DNA of 64,000 nucleotides from Entomohabitans teleogrylli (GCF_001484765.1 NZ_LLXO01000007.1:1-64000), one strand, 5' to 3'; shown: positions 46,819 to 58,446, numbered from the stretch's first letter. A program made the numbers and translations. Notes: generated by a model from the sequence alone, not told the origin.

Positions 46819-47223
46819 ATGACAAGAAAATGGTTAAGTACCTTGCTGGCGTTGTCTGTGGCTCTGCCATCGATTGTGTCAGCAGCGCCCGGGCGCGACC
46901 CCGGGCCTGCTCCCGGCCGCGGTCCTGACAGACCGGGTCCGTCGGCGCCAGCGCCGAAACACAACCCCGGCCACCGGATGAGCGTGCTGCCCGATCTGGC
47001 TACCGCGCTGGTGGTTGGCGGCCTGACCTATTACCTGGTTAATGGGCTGTATTACCAGAAGCAGGGGGTTGAATACATCCAGGTCGAAACGCCATCAGGC
47101 GTATCGTCGGCGCTGAATGTTGTGGACTTTAACGGCAAGCGCTATTACGTGCGCGACGGCCATTATTATCAGCGCGATATCAACGGCAGTTATACCGAGG
47201 TACCGCGTCCGGCGGGCCTGTAG
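46819..47223 (+). CDS. Small exported DUF6515-like protein
   Basis: A 134-residue exported protein. Signal peptide to about residue 23 (VSAA), then a Pro-Gly-Arg-rich linker (PGRDPGPAPGRGPDRPGPSA), a hydrophobic stretch (LATALVVGGLTYYLVNGLYY) and a compact C-terminal part with repeated aromatic residues (YYQKQGVEYIQVETPSGV ... YYVRDGHYYQRD). This resembles the DUF6515 type, which I judge from pattern only. GGAG precedes ATG 46819. It may be surface or envelope associated. Function is unknown. Confidence 0.7.
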   Translation: MTRKWLSTLLALSVALPSIVSAAPGRDPGPAPGRGPDRPGPSAPAPKHNPGHRMSVLPDLATALVVGGLTYYLVNGLYYQKQGVEYIQVETPSGVSSALNVVDFNGKRYYVRDGHYYQRDINGSYTEVPRPAGL

Positions 47224-47233
47224 CCGGTCTGGC

Positions 47234-47268
47234 GGCGGCAGAGTGCGAGGCTCTGCCGCCTGTTCCCT
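47234..47268 (+). terminator. Terminator after the small exported protein
   Basis: GGCGGCAGAG and CTCTGCCGCC form a perfect 10-bp stem with a 7-base loop, followed by TGTTCCCTTT. It could serve both converging genes. Confidence 0.7.
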
Positions 47269-47277
47269 TTCCGTCTG

Positions 47278-48279
47278 TTAAAACACAACCACCACTTTGC
47301 CGCGCATATGCCCTTCCAGCACTTTCTGGTGGGCGGCGCTGATGCTTTCCACACTCAGGCCCTGTAGCGTTGCGCTCAGGGTACTGTCGACAATGCCTTT
47401 ATCCACCAGTTGCGCGACCTGATTGAGGATCTCCCCCTGGCGCGCCATATCCGGCGTCTGGTACATACTGCGGGTGTACATGAATTCCCAGTGTAGCGCG
47501 GCGGATTTGGATTTCAGTACTGACTGGTCCAGCGGCTGTTCGTTTTCAACGATGGTGCAGATATGGCCCTGTGGCGCAATAACCTGGCAGACTGCCGGCC
47601 AGTGACCGTCGGTGTCGTTGAGGATAAAGATGTAGTCCACCGTATTGATGCCGTGTTTCGCCAGTTCCTCCGCCAGAGAGTGGTAATTGACCACCAGATC
47701 GGCGCCGCGATCCCGGCACCATTGCGCAGAATCTTGCCGCGAGGCGGTGGCAATCACTTTAACTTTGCTGTTGTGCTTGGCAAACGGGATCGCCAGTGAG
47801 CCGACCCCGCCGGCGCCGCCGATAATTAACAGCGTTTTGTCGGCCCCCGCCTGTTGAATGTTCAGACGCTCAAACAACCCTTCCCAGGCGGTCAGGGCGG
47901 TGAGGGGGAGCGCGGCGGCGGCGGCCCAGTCGAGGGTTGCGGGCTTACGGCCGACAATCCGCGCGTCGATCAACTGGTGCGTGGCATTGCTGCCGGGCCG
48001 GGTGATATCGCCGGCATAATACACTTCATCACCGGCCTGAAAACCGTTCACCTGAGCGCCGATGGCCCGAACCACTCCGCTGGCGTCCCAGCCGAGAATA
48101 CGCGGCTGCGTCAGGCCATTTTTCTGTAGCCCTTTATGGACTTTGGTATCAACCGGGTTTATCGACACCGCTTTGACTTCCACCAGCAGGTCGAAGGGGC
48201 CCGGCTGCGGCATCGGGAATTCAATGGTGGTAAAAGACGCAGGCTCCTGCGGGTTAACGGCGATGGCTTTAACGGACAT
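47278..48279 (-). CDS. MDR-family oxidoreductase (zinc-independent alcohol dehydrogenase type)
   Basis: The 333-residue protein is a medium-chain dehydrogenase/reductase of the quinone-oxidoreductase type (TIGR02817-like). The NAD(P)H site is IIGGAGGVGSLAIPFAK near residue 152. The substrate domain has GWDASGVVRAIG and GDEVYYAGD. Zinc ligands of classical alcohol dehydrogenases are absent, so it probably reduces enones or quinones with NADPH. It is divergent from a LysR gene (119 bp apart), which probably controls it. Not present at this place in E. coli. Confidence 0.87.
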   Translation of the reverse strand: MSVKAIAVNPQEPASFTTIEFPMPQPGPFDLLVEVKAVSINPVDTKVHKGLQKNGLTQPRILGWDASGVVRAIGAQVNGFQAGDEVYYAGDITRPGSNATHQLIDARIVGRKPATLDWAAAAALPLTALTAWEGLFERLNIQQAGADKTLLIIGGAGGVGSLAIPFAKHNSKVKVIATASRQDSAQWCRDRGADLVVNYHSLAEELAKHGINTVDYIFILNDTDGHWPAVCQVIAPQGHICTIVENEQPLDQSVLKSKSAALHWEFMYTRSMYQTPDMARQGEILNQVAQLVDKGIVDSTLSATLQGLSVESISAAHQKVLEGHMRGKVVVVF

Positions 48280-48398
48280 AAATTCGTTTCCTCATAATGA
48301 GTTTATAACGCTGTACTGTGAAATGTAGTCTATGCACAGTGGAAGCGGCTGATAAGATGGACAATCATTAACTCAGTGTTCGTAAGAGATAAACAATC

Positions 48399-49295
48399 AT
48401 GTTCAGGCAGCTTCAGGATATGGCGCTGTTCGCGCTGGTGGCGGAATGCGGCAGTTTTACCGCCGCTGCGGCGAGGGCCGGGTTGCCTAAGTCCAGCGTC
48501 AGCCAGCGTATCAGCCATCTCGAAAATCAGCTTGGGCTGCGGTTGCTTAACCGCACCACCCGTAAGTTGAACCTGACCTTTGCCGGCGAGCATTATCTGA
48601 CCCACTGCCGGGAGATGATGGCCGCCAGCGAGCGGGCCGGGCAGGCCATTCAGCGGCTGCGCGATAACCCCAGTGGCCGGCTGCGCATCACCTGTCCGGC
48701 AGGTATTGGCGCCACGCTGCTGGCGCGGATGAACGCGTGTTTTCAGGAACGCTATCCGGAGGTAACGCTGGAAGTGTCGGTGTCTGACGATATTCGCGAT
48801 CTGGTGGAGGGTGGTTTCGATGTCGCGCTACGTACCGGTAAACCGCAGGATTCATCACTGATTGGCCGCATGATCGGCCACTGTCCGCGCTACCTGCTGG
48901 CGGCGCCGGATTATCTGGCGCGTCATCAGCCGATCGGCCATCCGGGACAGTTGGCTACTCACCGCTGTATCGCGCATCGCGCCTGGACGGAGTGGGTGCT
49001 GAGCCGGGATGAAGAGTATTACCGCTGCCTGTTGCCCAATACCCATCTGACCGACAATTTACTGTATGCCAGGGAGTGCGCTATCGCCGGTGGCGGAATT
49101 ACGTTGTTGCCGGCTTTCCTGCTGCAGGACACCGTCGAGCGGGGGCAGTTAACGCCGGTACTGGCACAGTGGCAGGCGCAGGGAAACGATTTGTGGCTGG
49201 TGTATCCGAGCCGTAAGCTCAATTCTCCCGCGCTGGCGAGTTACATTGAGTTTGCCGCTGGTTTTCAAGAGATTCGCGATTTCTATCTGCGCTAA
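48399..49295 (+). CDS. LysR-family regulator (CrgA/DmlR-like)
   Basis: A 298-residue LysR protein with N-terminal HTH (about 4-62: FALVAECGSFTAAAARAGLP, recognition helix SSVSQRISHLE) and an effector domain with GRLRITCPAGIG, VALRTGKPQDSSL and AIAGGGITLLPAFL. It belongs to the large CrgA-like subgroup. Divergent from the oxidoreductase gene, which is its likely target. It ends 34 bp before the convergent ettA stop. Confidence 0.88.
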   Translation: MFRQLQDMALFALVAECGSFTAAAARAGLPKSSVSQRISHLENQLGLRLLNRTTRKLNLTFAGEHYLTHCREMMAASERAGQAIQRLRDNPSGRLRITCPAGIGATLLARMNACFQERYPEVTLEVSVSDDIRDLVEGGFDVALRTGKPQDSSLIGRMIGHCPRYLLAAPDYLARHQPIGHPGQLATHRCIAHRAWTEWVLSRDEEYYRCLLPNTHLTDNLLYARECAIAGGGITLLPAFLLQDTVERGQLTPVLAQWQAQGNDLWLVYPSRKLNSPALASYIEFAAGFQEIRDFYLR

Positions 49296-49329
49296 AGCGC
49301 CCCACCGGCAGGCGGCGGGGCGGCGAGGA

Positions 49330-50997
<1,668 letters not shown>

Positions 50998-51234
50998 GTT
51001 GCGACTTCGCCTCTTTTATAGTGATTTAACATGATTGTTATACGTTGTGCGAAGTGTAGCCTTTTTCACACCTGAATCCCAGCGACGGGATTGGGCAGTG
51101 CCTGCGGGAGCGGTTAGGTAAAAAAATGTTTTTTGCATAGCGCGCCGGGCCTGGCCCCGGTTAGCATGACCTTCTCCCTTTATGATATGGCGGCATGAGG
51201 CTGCGGGGTGGATTAACCGATGCGAGGAGTTGTT

Positions 51235-53169
51235 GTGGGGAAAGCCAGACAAGCAGTATGGCGGGTGTTGGCGGCGGGCGTCTGCATATTGACGCTCCAT
51301 CACGCGGCGCAGGCCGACACGCTGGACGATCAGCGTAGCCGCTATTCACAAATCAAAAAAGCGTGGGATAACCGGCAGATGGATGTCGTGCAGCAGCTCA
51401 TGCCGACGTTACGCGATTACCCGCTGTATCCGTATCTGGAATATCGCCAGTTAACCGACAATCTGATGAATGAACCGGCTATCGCCGTCACCCAGTTTGT
51501 CCAGGCCAACCCGACGCTGCCGCCGGCGCGCACACTAAAAAACCGCTTTGTTAATGAACTGGCGCGTCGTGAGGACTGGCGGGGATTGTTGGCTTTTAGT
51601 CCGCAAGCGCCGGGCACTATCGAATCGAAATGTAATTACTATTATGCGAAATGGAATACCGGCCAGCCCGCCGAGGCCTGGGAAGGGGCGAAACAGCTGT
51701 GGCTGACTGGTAAGAATACGCCTGCCTCTTGCGATCGTCTGTTCTCTGTGTGGCGGGCTTCGGGCACTCAGGATCCGCTGGCTTATCTGGAGCGTATTCG
51801 CCTGGCGATGAAAGAGGGCAATACGCGGCTGGTAACCTGGCTGGCCGGGCAGTTGCCGGCCGATTATCAAACTATCTCCGGGGCGATAACCGGCCTTGCC
51901 AATAATCCCAACAGCGTGATGACCTTTGCGCAAAGCGTCAGCCCGACAGATTTTACCCGCCAGATGGCCGCGGTGGCTTTTGCCAGCGTGGCGCGCCAGG
52001 ACGTGGAGAATGCCCGCCTGATGCTGCCGACGCTGATTCAGGTCCAGAAACTGAATGACGAGCAGGCTCAGGAATTGAAAGAGGTTGTCGCCTGGCGGCT
52101 GATGGGCAATGACGTGACCAGCGAGCAGGCTAACTGGCGCGATAATGTGGTGATGCGTTCCGGGTCGGTGTCGCTGATTGAACGCCGGGTGCGTATGGCG
52201 CTGGGGAGCGGCGATCGTAAAGGACTGAACACCTGGCTGGCGCGTCTGCCGATGGATGCCAAAGAGAAAGACGAGTGGCGCTACTGGCAGGCCGATCTGC
52301 TGCTGGAGCGCGGACGTAAAGACGAGGCGAGCGAGATCCTGCGCTCCCTGATGCAGCAACGTGGTTTCTATCCGATGGCTGCGGCGCAGCGGCTGGGTGA
52401 GGATTACCCGATCCGCGTGGATAAAGCGCCGGCGGTTAATCCGGCGCTGGTGCAGGGGCCGGAGATGGCCCGGGTGCGCGAACTGATGTACTGGAACCTG
52501 GATAACACCGCGCGCAGCGAGTGGGCCAATCTGGTCACCAGCCGTTCCAAAGCCGAGCAGGCGATGCTGGCGCGTTACGCCTTCGATCAGGACTGGTGGG
52601 ATCTCAGCGTTCAGGCGACGATTGCCGGGAAGCTATGGGATCATCTGGAAGAGCGCTTCCCGCTGGCCTACAAGGGTACTTTCAACCGTTATGTGAGCGG
52701 TAAAGATATTTCCCAGAGCTATGCGATGGCGATTGCCCGCCAGGAGAGCGCCTGGAACCCGAAAGTGCGCTCGCCGGTCGGAGCCAGCGGTCTGATGCAG
52801 GTGATGCCGGCGACGGCGGCGCACACGGTGAAGATGTTCAGTATTCCCGGCTACAGCAGCCCCGGCCAGCTCCTGGACCCGGAGATGAATATCAATATCG
52901 GCACCAGCTATCTGCAGTATGTCTATCAGCAGTTCGGCAACAATCGTATTCTCTCCTCTGCGGCCTACAATGCCGGCCCGGGGCGGGTGCGGACCTGGCT
53001 GGGCAACAGCGGCGGGCGTATCGACGCCGTGGCGTTCGTGGAAAGCATTCCGTTCTCGGAAACCCGGGGCTACGTTAAAAATGTGCTCTCCTATGATGGG
53101 TTTTACCGCTATTTCATGGGGGGTAAGCCGGTACTGTTGACCGAAGCCGAATGGCGGCGGCGTTATTGA
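51235..53169 (+). CDS. slt: Soluble lytic murein transglycosylase Slt70
   Basis: Slt70 cleaves peptidoglycan glycan strands in the periplasm, forming 1,6-anhydro ends. The product of 644 residues has a signal peptide (to about residue 27), a long alpha-superhelical U domain, an L domain and a lysozyme-like C-terminal domain with catalytic Glu504 in ARQESAWNP, then GASGLMQVMPATA and SSAAYNAGPGRVRTWL. I chose GTG 51235 because GAGGAG is 5 bases upstream; that ribosome site lies inside the frame opened by ATG 51220. Length is one residue short of E. coli. Confidence 0.96.
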   Translation: MGKARQAVWRVLAAGVCILTLHHAAQADTLDDQRSRYSQIKKAWDNRQMDVVQQLMPTLRDYPLYPYLEYRQLTDNLMNEPAIAVTQFVQANPTLPPARTLKNRFVNELARREDWRGLLAFSPQAPGTIESKCNYYYAKWNTGQPAEAWEGAKQLWLTGKNTPASCDRLFSVWRASGTQDPLAYLERIRLAMKEGNTRLVTWLAGQLPADYQTISGAITGLANNPNSVMTFAQSVSPTDFTRQMAAVAFASVARQDVENARLMLPTLIQVQKLNDEQAQELKEVVAWRLMGNDVTSEQANWRDNVVMRSGSVSLIERRVRMALGSGDRKGLNTWLARLPMDAKEKDEWRYWQADLLLERGRKDEASEILRSLMQQRGFYPMAAAQRLGEDYPIRVDKAPAVNPALVQGPEMARVRELMYWNLDNTARSEWANLVTSRSKAEQAMLARYAFDQDWWDLSVQATIAGKLWDHLEERFPLAYKGTFNRYVSGKDISQSYAMAIARQESAWNPKVRSPVGASGLMQVMPATAAHTVKMFSIPGYSSPGQLLDPEMNINIGTSYLQYVYQQFGNNRILSSAAYNAGPGRVRTWLGNSGGRIDAVAFVESIPFSETRGYVKNVLSYDGFYRYFMGGKPVLLTEAEWRRRY

Positions 53170-53193
53170 TTTCACCATGAGTATGTTATGCTG

Positions 53194-53214
53194 CCGTACT
53201 CGTTAAATAGTATG
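53194..53214. promoter_or_regulatory. Trp operator of trpR
   Basis: CGTACTCGTTAAATAGTATGG is close to the trp operator consensus (ACTAGTTAACTAGT core) and lies just before trpR. It fits the known autoregulation by TrpR. Confidence 0.75.
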
Positions 53215-53224
53215 GCAGCGTAAC

Positions 53225-53557
53225 ATGAATCAGAACTCCCCCTGGTCAGCCGAACAAGCCGAACACAGTCATCAGGAGTGGCTGCGTTTTGTGGATTTGC
53301 TACAGCGAGCGTTTGAAAGGCAACTCCATTTGCCGCTGTTAACGCTGCTGTTAACGCCGGATGAACGCACCGCTCTGGGTACCCGGGTGCGTATCATCGA
53401 AGAGTTATTGCGCGGCAATATGAGCCAGCGCGAACTGAAAAACGAGCTGGGAACCGGCATCGCCACCATTACCCGCGGCTCCAATAGCCTGAAGGCATCG
53501 CCGCCAGAACTGCGGGCATGGCTGGAGAAGGAGATGCTGGGCGACGGTCAGCGGTAA
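53225..53557 (+). CDS. trpR: Trp operon repressor
   Basis: TrpR with bound L-tryptophan represses trpEDCBA, aroH, mtr and its own gene. The 110-residue all-helical protein has the [23 protein letters not shown] and the Trp-pocket segment [12 protein letters not shown]. It is two residues longer than E. coli TrpR, with variable ends. The operator upstream supports self-control. The last 10 bp overlap the convergent yjjX end. Confidence 0.96.
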   Translation: MNQNSPWSAEQAEHSHQEWLRFVDLLQRAFERQLHLPLLTLLLTPDERTALGTRVRIIEELLRGNMSQRELKNELGTGIATITRGSNSLKASPPELRAWLEKEMLGDGQR

Positions 53558-54063
53558 ATCTCATTATGAAACGGACTTAACGCCAGGATCACGGCCTGGT
53601 GATAGACGCTGCTGCGCGTTAGCTTGCCGGCGGTAAAAATACCGATGGCGCCCTCTTTGCGGCCAATTTTATCAATCCCCGTCCACTGCGACATTACCGG
53701 GCCGAGCGCGGCGCCGGCGCGCACCTGTTTGAGAATACACGGCGGCAGAGGAAGCGTCGCCGAACGGGCCTCTCCGCGCTGAGTCGCGTTCTCAATCACC
53801 ACCCAACTGTAGGTGCTGTCGTCATCAATACCCGCCTCGATGGCTACCCAGAAGTCGGCGTCAGGGCGTGCCTGGCGGGCGTTGGTAGCCCGCTGGCGTG
53901 CGCCAGCTCGCGTTTCCTGGTCGCCAAGCGGCTGTTCCGGAACGCCGCTATCGACGTCTATGGGCTCAATATGGCAGGATCCTGAACCGAAAATATCTTC
54001 AAAGGCCTGACGAATTGCCTGAATTTTGGCGGGATTTTGGGTGGCGGAGATAACATAGTACAT
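53548..54063 (-). CDS. yjjX: Inosine/xanthosine triphosphatase YjjX
   Basis: YjjX hydrolyses ITP and XTP and so keeps non-canonical purines from RNA and DNA. The 171-residue product has [20 protein letters not shown] at the N-terminus (nucleotide-binding strand and helix), [25 protein letters not shown] and [20 protein letters not shown] 54063 matches E. coli; the frame extends two codons to a TTG. The neighbours trpR and gpmB keep the E. coli order. Confidence 0.95.
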   Translation of the reverse strand: MYYVISATQNPAKIQAIRQAFEDIFGSGSCHIEPIDVDSGVPEQPLGDQETRAGARQRATNARQARPDADFWVAIEAGIDDDSTYSWVVIENATQRGEARSATLPLPPCILKQVRAGAALGPVMSQWTGIDKIGRKEGAIGIFTAGKLTRSSVYHQAVILALSPFHNEIYR

Positions 54064-54114
54064 AATCAATGATACTTTAACGAAATTGTGCCAGCAGTAT
54101 AACGGAAAAATAAT

Positions 54115-54762
54115 ATGTTACAGGTATATCTGGTTCGTCACGGCGAAACGCAGTGGAATGCCGAGCGGCGTATTCAGGGGCAGTCGGACAGCGCTTTAAC
54201 CGCCCAGGGAGAGCTTCAGGCATGTCAGGTGGCGGAGCGCGCCAGGCATCTGGGCGTCACGCATGTGATCGCCAGCGATCTCGGGCGTACCCGTCAGACG
54301 GCGGAGATCATCGCTCAGGCCTGCGGTTGCGCGGTACAACTGGATCCGCGTCTGCGCGAGCTGGACATGGGGGTGCTGGAAACGCGTCCCATCGACTCGT
54401 TAACCCCGGAAGAAGAGAGCTGGCGTCGCCAGTTGGTGAACGGCACGCCGGACGGTCGCATTCCGCAAGGCGAAAGCATGCTGGAGTTGAGCGGGCGGAT
54501 GCGCGCCGCGCTGGATGCCTGCCGCGAATTGCCCGCCGGTAGCCGTCCGCTGCTGGTCAGCCACGGTATGGCGCTGGGCTGTCTGATTAGCACCATTCTC
54601 GGTTTACCGGCCTGGGCAGAGCGCCGTTTGCGTCTGCGTAACTGCTCGATTTCCCGGGTCGATTACCAGCAAAGCCCGTGGCTGGCTTCGGGATGGGTGG
54701 TGGAGACCGCAGGCGACATCGCGCATCTGGATGCCCCTGCTCTGGATGAACTGCAGCGTTAA
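54115..54762 (+). CDS. gpmB: Phosphoglycerate-mutase-like phosphatase GpmB (YtjC)
   Basis: A 215-residue member of the histidine phosphatase superfamily. The phospho-accepting His is in [10 protein letters not shown] (His9), the second His in [10 protein letters not shown], and Glu in [11 protein letters not shown]. coli GpmB shows little phosphoglycerate mutase activity, so it may be a phosphatase of another metabolite. The stop overlaps the stop of convergent rob. Confidence 0.93.
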   Translation: MLQVYLVRHGETQWNAERRIQGQSDSALTAQGELQACQVAERARHLGVTHVIASDLGRTRQTAEIIAQACGCAVQLDPRLRELDMGVLETRPIDSLTPEEESWRRQLVNGTPDGRIPQGESMLELSGRMRAALDACRELPAGSRPLLVSHGMALGCLISTILGLPAWAERRLRLRNCSISRVDYQQSPWLASGWVVETAGDIAHLDAPALDELQR

Positions 54763-55628
54763 CGGCGGACCGGGATCAGGTATTCGCAGCGCACCATCAT
54801 TGGGCGATCCTGTTCTCTGGCATTCTCTGCCGGGAAGAAACGCTCTATGTCCTGGCCGCGCCGGCGGGTCAGGTTCAGCGACGGCATGCAGGTCCCGTAA
54901 ATGGTGAGGATGAACTCCTGGAGTCCGGTGCCGGGTCCCTCGTAGTTAAATTGCACGTAGTCGCCCCCTTCAAGGGTGACTGCTTCTGCGTCCGGGATAT
55001 GGCCGTTTGCCAGCTCAGGCGCCAGCGCGGTGGTATAGAACACCTCCTGCTCGTCGTCCCTTTCCATGCTCGGGCGCGGCTCGTGCAGGCCATACAGCAC
55101 CGGCGGGATAGTCGGCGAGTGGGCCAGAAACTGCGACCAGAACTGAATGCGCATCTCCTGACGCGATTCATTCAGTTGTTCCAGCGTGCAACTGTAGCTC
55201 TGGGTAACGCCCATCAGATGCGTTTCCGGCAGGGTAATGAAGTGCGGCTGCGGCGGTGTGAAATCCCCGAGACGGATTGGCGAGCGCATTCCGAAGGAGC
55301 TCCAGTCCGGCGAACGGCGATAGAGCGCCGGCGTCTGGGCGAACTGTTTTTTAAAGGCGCGGGTAAATGTTTGCTGTGAGTCAAAGCGATATTGCAGCGC
55401 GATATCGAGAATCGGTCGCCCGGTCAGGCGCAGCGCGACAGCGGATTTTGAAAGGCGACGGGCGCGGATATAGGCGCCGATGGCATGGCCTGTGACATCT
55501 TTAAACATCCGCTGTAAATGCCACTTGGAATAGCCTGCTTTTGCTGCCACATTATCCAGGGAAAGCGGTTGGTCCAGGTGGCCTTCCAGCCAGGTAAGCA
55601 GATCGCGAATGATCCCAACTTGATCCAT
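54759..55628 (-). CDS. rob: Right-origin-binding protein Rob
   Basis: Rob is an AraC-family activator of the mar/sox/rob regulon (efflux, stress and solvent tolerance) and also binds oriC. The 289 residues equal the E. coli length. The AraC DNA-binding domain is N-terminal (1-105: VAAKAGYSKWHLQRMFKDVT and DIALQYRFDSQQTFTRAFKK); the C-terminal GyrI-like domain (from about 120) binds bile salts or fatty acids. Convergent with gpmB and divergent from creA. Confidence 0.97.
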   Translation of the reverse strand: MDQVGIIRDLLTWLEGHLDQPLSLDNVAAKAGYSKWHLQRMFKDVTGHAIGAYIRARRLSKSAVALRLTGRPILDIALQYRFDSQQTFTRAFKKQFAQTPALYRRSPDWSSFGMRSPIRLGDFTPPQPHFITLPETHLMGVTQSYSCTLEQLNESRQEMRIQFWSQFLAHSPTIPPVLYGLHEPRPSMERDDEQEVFYTTALAPELANGHIPDAEAVTLEGGDYVQFNYEGPGTGLQEFILTIYGTCMPSLNLTRRRGQDIERFFPAENAREQDRPMMVRCEYLIPVRR

Positions 55629-55836
55629 AACTATCCTCTATCCTGACAAGCCAGTGTCTGATAAATAAGGTAGCGGATAATAGCACTTTTTGTTCTTTAA
55701 GCGTTCAGGGTTTTTTTTGGCAAGCTGTGCGCAGGTGGCGTTTTTTTGCCCTTTTACGCTTAATGATGTGAAATAAAAAACGTTTTTTATGCAAAATATC
55801 TTCTCGTTTAGCCTGAAATCTGGATTCGGTAACAAT

Positions 55837-56307
55837 ATGAAAGGAATAGTATTAATGGGCGCCGCGGCGTTGTTATTGGGCGGCCAACTGGCCCGGGCGG
55901 AGCAGGTCGGTTCAGTCGATACTGCGTTTAAAATGATTGGCCCGGACCATAAGATTGTGGTGGAAGCCTTTGACGATCCGGACGTGAAAAATGTCACCTG
56001 TTACCTCAGCCGGGCGAAAACCGGCGGCATCAAAGGCGGGCTGGGGCTGGCGGAGGACACCGCGGATGCGGCTATCTCCTGCCAGCAGGTGGGGCCGATT
56101 GAACTGAGCGATAAGATCAAAGCCGGGAAGGCGCAGGGCAATGTGGTTTTCCAGAAGCGTATTTCGCTGGTCTTTAAAACCCTCCAGGTGGTGCGTTTCT
56201 ATGACGCCAAACGCAATGCGCTGGTTTACCTGACATATTCAGATAAGCTGGTGGATGGTTCTCCGAAAAATGCCCTGAGCGCTGTGCCGATCATGCCCTG
56301 GAACTGA
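55837..56307 (+). CDS. creA: CreA, exported protein of the cre cluster
   Basis: A 156-residue periplasmic protein of unknown exact function, first in creABCD. Signal peptide [20 protein letters not shown] with cleavage near AEQ. The mature part is nearly that of E. coli ([40 protein letters not shown]) and keeps two Cys. ATG 55837 gives a signal peptide with a positive N-end; starts at 55789 and 55855 are possible but worse. It is followed by creB after 26 bp. Confidence 0.93.
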   Translation: MKGIVLMGAAALLLGGQLARAEQVGSVDTAFKMIGPDHKIVVEAFDDPDVKNVTCYLSRAKTGGIKGGLGLAEDTADAAISCQQVGPIELSDKIKAGKAQGNVVFQKRISLVFKTLQVVRFYDAKRNALVYLTYSDKLVDGSPKNALSAVPIMPWN

Positions 56308-56333
56308 GGGACGCGGATAACAAGGAGAGTGCG

Positions 56334-57026
56334 ATGACAGGAACGGTTGTCTGGCTGGTGGAAGATGAGATCGCCATCGGCGAGCCGTTGGTCTACACCC
56401 TCCAGCAGGAGGGGTTCGCGGTACGTATCTTTGAACGCGGGTTACCAGTGCTGGAAGCCGCCGCCCGGGAACTGCCGGATATGCTGATTCTTGACGTCGG
56501 TCTGCCGGATATCGATGGTTTCTCATTGTGCCGCCGGTTGCTGGCGAACTGGCCGGATCTGCCGGTGTTATTTCTGACCGCCCGCTCTGATGAACTCGAT
56601 AAGCTGATTGGCCTGGAAATCGGCGCCGACGACTATGTGGCGAAACCCTTTTCACCGCGCGAGGTGGCGGCCCGGGTGCGAACCATTCTGCGCCGGATGC
56701 ACAAAGGCCAGGCGGCGTCTGGCGATGTGGTGCGTTTCGGGCAATTCGTGCTTAACGAACCCTGTGCGCAAATCAGCTGGTGCGGGCAACCTCTGGCGCT
56801 AACGCGTTATGAGTTCCTGCTACTGAAGACATTACTGGTCGCCCGGGGGCGGGTATTTTCCCGCCAGCAATTAATGGACTTGATCTGGACCGACGCGCCG
56901 GAAAGCTTCGACCGGACGGTGGATACCCATATCAAAACCCTGCGCGCCAAGCTGCGGGTGGTCAATCCGGATATTTGCCCAATCAACACCCACCGCGGGC
57001 TGGGCTATAGCCTGGGAGCACGCTGA
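56334..57026 (+). CDS. creB: Response regulator CreB
   Basis: CreB is the OmpR-type regulator of the CreBC two-component system, which responds to carbon-source changes in minimal medium and acts on genes with a cre tag. The 230-residue protein has a receiver (phospho-acceptor Asp54 in LILDVGLPD, Lys in VAKPFSPRE) and a winged HTH C-terminal domain (RVFSRQQLMDLIWTDAPESF, TLRAKLR). AAGGAGAG precedes ATG 56334. Its stop overlaps the creC start (TGATG). Confidence 0.96.
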   Translation: MTGTVVWLVEDEIAIGEPLVYTLQQEGFAVRIFERGLPVLEAAARELPDMLILDVGLPDIDGFSLCRRLLANWPDLPVLFLTARSDELDKLIGLEIGADDYVAKPFSPREVAARVRTILRRMHKGQAASGDVVRFGQFVLNEPCAQISWCGQPLALTRYEFLLLKTLLVARGRVFSRQQLMDLIWTDAPESFDRTVDTHIKTLRAKLRVVNPDICPINTHRGLGYSLGAR

Positions 57027-58441
57027 TGCGGCTCGGTATGCGGCTGTTGCTGGGATACTTCCTGATAGTGGCGGTGGCCGCCTGGTTTGTGTTGTCTATT
57101 TTTGTCAAAGAAATTAAGCCCGGCGTGCGGCGCGCGACCGAGGGAACGCTGATCGACACCGCTATGTTGCTTGCCGAACTGGCGCGCGAGGATTTACTCA
57201 GCGGTAATGCTCGCCACGGTCAGCTTGCCGACGCCTTTTCACGTCTGCATCTGCGTCAAATCAATGCCGATATCGGCGGTATCAACAAAGTTCGCAACGA
57301 ATACCGGGTGTACCTGACGGATGCCGCCGGTATGGTGGTATTTGATTCCGCCGGGCGGGCGCTGGGCCTGGATTATTCGCGCTGGAATGACGTCTGGCTG
57401 ACGCTGCGCGGCCAGTACGGCGCCCGTAGCTCCCCGGAAGATCCGCGGGATCCGGAGAATACGGTGATGTATGTGGCGGCGCCGGTACTTAACGACGGGC
57501 GGATCATTGGCGTGCTGAGCGTGGGGAAACCGAATAATACCATGACGCCGGTCATTCGCCGCAGCGAGCGGCGTATTCTGCTGGCCGGAGCGGCGCTGCT
57601 CGGGATCGCACTGCTGATTGGCGGGCTGGTGGTGTGGTGGATTAACCGTTCGATACGCAAACTGGTCGACTATGCGGATGCGGTCACCAGCGACTATCCG
57701 CTGCCGTTACCGGAAATGGGCAGTAGCGAGCTGCGCAAGCTTACCCAGGCGCTGGAGAGTATGCGTATTAAGCTGGAAGGTAAGAACTATATTGAACAGT
57801 ACGTGCTGGCGCTGACCCATGAACTGAAAAGCCCGCTGGCGGCGATTCGCGGCGCGGCGGAGATCCTGCGTGAAAATCCGCCCCCTGCGGTGGTGGCGCG
57901 CTTCACCGGCAATATCCTTCAGCAGAATAACCGCATGCAGACTCTGATAGAGAAACTGCTGGCGCATGCCAGGCTGGAAAACCGCGCTGAGATTGTGCCG
58001 ACAGCCATGACGGCAGAGCTGCTATTCAGTACGCTGCTGGACAGTCGCCAGGCGCTGATCGCCGAGAAATCTTTGCATGTCGCCGCGGATGGCGGCGATG
58101 TGCCAGTGACCGGGGACGCCGCGCTGCTGGAGCAGGCGCTGGGTAATCTGCTGGATAACGCCATTGACTTTACCCCGCCGGGCGGCGAGATCGCCCTGAG
58201 CGCGGCGCTGGAACAGGGATATGTGGCGCTGCGGGTCTGCGATACCGGCAGCGGTATTCCCGATTATGCGTTACCCCACCTTTTTGAACGCTTCTACTCG
58301 CTGCCGCGCAGTAGCGGACATAAGAGCAGCGGCCTCGGGCTGGCGTTTGTCCGGGAAGTGGCTCGCCTTCACCATGGCGATATTGTGCTGCAAAACCGCG
58401 CCTGCGGAGGCGCCGAGGCGATTTTACGGCTCCCGGCCTGA
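57026..58441 (+). CDS. creC: Sensor histidine kinase CreC
   Basis: The 471-residue inner-membrane kinase has helices at about 7-27 and 183-206, a periplasmic sensor between them, HAMP-like segment, phospho-accepting His265 in LTHELKSPLAAIRG, N box LGNLLDNAIDF, G1 DTGSGIP and G2 SSGLGLAF. It phosphorylates CreB. One-base overlap with creB indicates coupling. About three residues shorter than E. coli CreC. Confidence 0.96.
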   Translation: MRLGMRLLLGYFLIVAVAAWFVLSIFVKEIKPGVRRATEGTLIDTAMLLAELAREDLLSGNARHGQLADAFSRLHLRQINADIGGINKVRNEYRVYLTDAAGMVVFDSAGRALGLDYSRWNDVWLTLRGQYGARSSPEDPRDPENTVMYVAAPVLNDGRIIGVLSVGKPNNTMTPVIRRSERRILLAGAALLGIALLIGGLVVWWINRSIRKLVDYADAVTSDYPLPLPEMGSSELRKLTQALESMRIKLEGKNYIEQYVLALTHELKSPLAAIRGAAEILRENPPPAVVARFTGNILQQNNRMQTLIEKLLAHARLENRAEIVPTAMTAELLFSTLLDSRQALIAEKSLHVAADGGDVPVTGDAALLEQALGNLLDNAIDFTPPGGEIALSAALEQGYVALRVCDTGSGIPDYALPHLFERFYSLPRSSGHKSSGLGLAFVREVARLHHGDIVLQNRACGGAEAILRLPA

Positions 58442-58446
58442 TTCAC

